DNA of 64,000 nt from assembly GCA_964036045.1 (NCBI GenBank), contig OZ038382.1, positions 133,042,442 through 133,106,441 of the forward strand. The letters are read 5' to 3'. The notes under the pieces were generated by a model. It worked only from the letters and a program-made list of their open reading frames with translations, was not told where the DNA came from and did not search any database. Position numbers and translations under genes: made by a program. Position 1 is the stretch's first letter. Every line of letters begins with the position of its first letter. This DNA comes from Eutreptiella sp. 'Long Island Sound 2002'. Its lineage: Eukaryota > Euglenozoa > Euglenophyceae > Eutreptiales > Eutreptiaceae. Positions 63,066 to 64,000 of this stretch are shown one piece after another.

Positions 63066-64000
63066 TAGGTAGGTAGGTCGACTCGGGACTGGGGTTGCCC
63101 CGCAAGGAGGACTTACCAACTGGCTTTTGCTCACCCACCCACGGCCCTACTGCACGTGCCCCCACAAAGCGGCTCCCCCACATGGGGGAAGGGCGCGGTC
63201 GCCGCGAGCAGTACCCTGCAGCGGGTTCTGCCGGGAGAGGTAACCCATGTTCGACCGAAGCCTCACATTCCTCTCCTTCGGGCGGATGATACGTGGGGGA
63301 GGGTCCCATCGCACATCCTCATCAACCACCAGATTCTGGGGCCCAGGGGCCGGGAGCCAGGCCAAAGGCCCTGTCCTGCAGGCAGGCCCACCTGGGTTCG
63401 TTTTCAGTAGGCGTGAGGCGACTTGAAGAAGCACGTGCTACGGGACTCGCATGCCGTGGCGCACACTCACGCTTCCTGGCTCGGTCAAGCTTGCGCTCTC
63501 CCGGGGGGCCAGGGGTTCGGAGTAGGTCGTTGTGGTTGGTTGGTCGGTCGTTTAACTGTTCGGCGTAGTTTGTTAATGTTGGTGGGTCGGTTGCGTGATG
63601 GTAGAGTCACGTTTTTGTTCGTCGGTATGGTCGTCGGCGGGCGTGGCGCACCACGATGTCGCCAACCTGTTGGACGCCGTTCCCGTTTCGACCCGTGCAC
63701 GCGTGGCTGGTTTGGTGTTGGCCGGCTTGCGTGTGGTCTGTTTACGGTCAAGTGGCGGCTGCAACTTCGGTGTGGTTGGTGGGCAGTTGTCTTGGCCGCC
63801 TCATGGTCGGCTTGGTTTGCATGGGTTCGATCGCGCTGCGGCCGGTGGTCGTATTGCCGAATGTTGTTTGTGTAGCCGGCACGTCCGTGTCGGTGCTGGT
63901 TAGTTGCGTCTTGGTTTGTCCACATGTAGTGTTGTGTAGTTTGTCAACGTTGGTTGGTTGCGTTCGTAACGGTAGAGTTGCAGCGTTCTGCTGTGTTCGT
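63066..64000 (+). mobile_element. second GTAG-type insert (GTAG-2), 5' part
   Basis: It begins TAGGTAGGTAGGTCGACTCG directly after the KKDKKDK codons of B2 integrase. Several blocks in the first 260 bases match the start of GTAG-1 on the opposite strand, in the same order. The plus strand becomes poor in A from about 63490 onward, echoing the A-free sense strand of GTAG-1. No enzyme was recognised. The 3' end and target duplication lie beyond the window, so insertion borders rest on the left junction alone. Confidence 0.6.
63565..64000. repeat. start of a tandem or dispersed repeat, about 371 bp
   Basis: GTAGTTTGTTAATGTTGG followed by GGTTGCGTGATGGTAGAGT at 63565 recurs as GTAGTTTGTCAACGTTGG ... 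GGTAGAGTTGC at 63936, an offset of 371 bp. The window ends before a third unit could be seen. Confidence 0.55.

Overview
This window is eukaryotic nuclear DNA made almost entirely of nested, decaying transposable elements and satellite-like repeats; I found no host gene. Two Ty3/gypsy families carry primer sites matching the 3' end of eukaryotic initiator tRNA-Met, and there is one non-LTR (LINE) element. High G+C, very long LTRs and a methyltransferase-like domain inserted in pol suggest an alga or other protist. A dinoflagellate is possible, but that is inference and weakly supported.

Layout. (1) 1-882: minisatellite and non-coding flank. (2) 883-16346, minus strand: gypsy A, a chromodomain Ty3/gypsy element with 0.71-kb LTRs, gag, zinc knuckle, protease, methyltransferase-like domain, RT, RNase H, integrase and chromodomain. 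It has a TTACA target duplication. Its pol gene is split at 7537-11837 by an unrelated 4.3-kb insert with a 9-bp target duplication. That insert holds 1,207 consecutive bases without T, a 62-bp and a 65-bp tandem array, and a GTAG-repeat start. (3) 16352-23378: a GC-rich, C-rich block with broken coding remnants of unknown function; a 0.56-kb segment is duplicated on either side of a ~205-bp satellite and 1 kb of low-complexity DNA. (4) 23379-40775, minus strand: gypsy B1, split at 24835-33437 by an 8.6-kb LINE with an 18-bp target duplication. (5) 40776-63065, plus strand: gypsy B2, joined head to head with B1 and split at 46380-59383 by a complete sister copy, gypsy B3 (2.35-kb LTRs, ATGG target duplication). 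(6) 63066-64000: start of a second GTAG-type insert, inside the B2 integrase gene.

How the parts work. Each gypsy element encodes Gag, then an aspartic protease, a methyltransferase-like module, RT, RNase H, integrase and a C-terminal chromodomain. In both families gag and pol are in the same frame, separated by one UAG. In family B this UAG is kept in all three copies that reach it and, in B3, is followed by a small hairpin, which points to stop-codon readthrough. Family B also seems to start Gag inside the LTR and read through the primer site. All copies carry stops, indels or nested insertions, so none looks autonomous as it stands.
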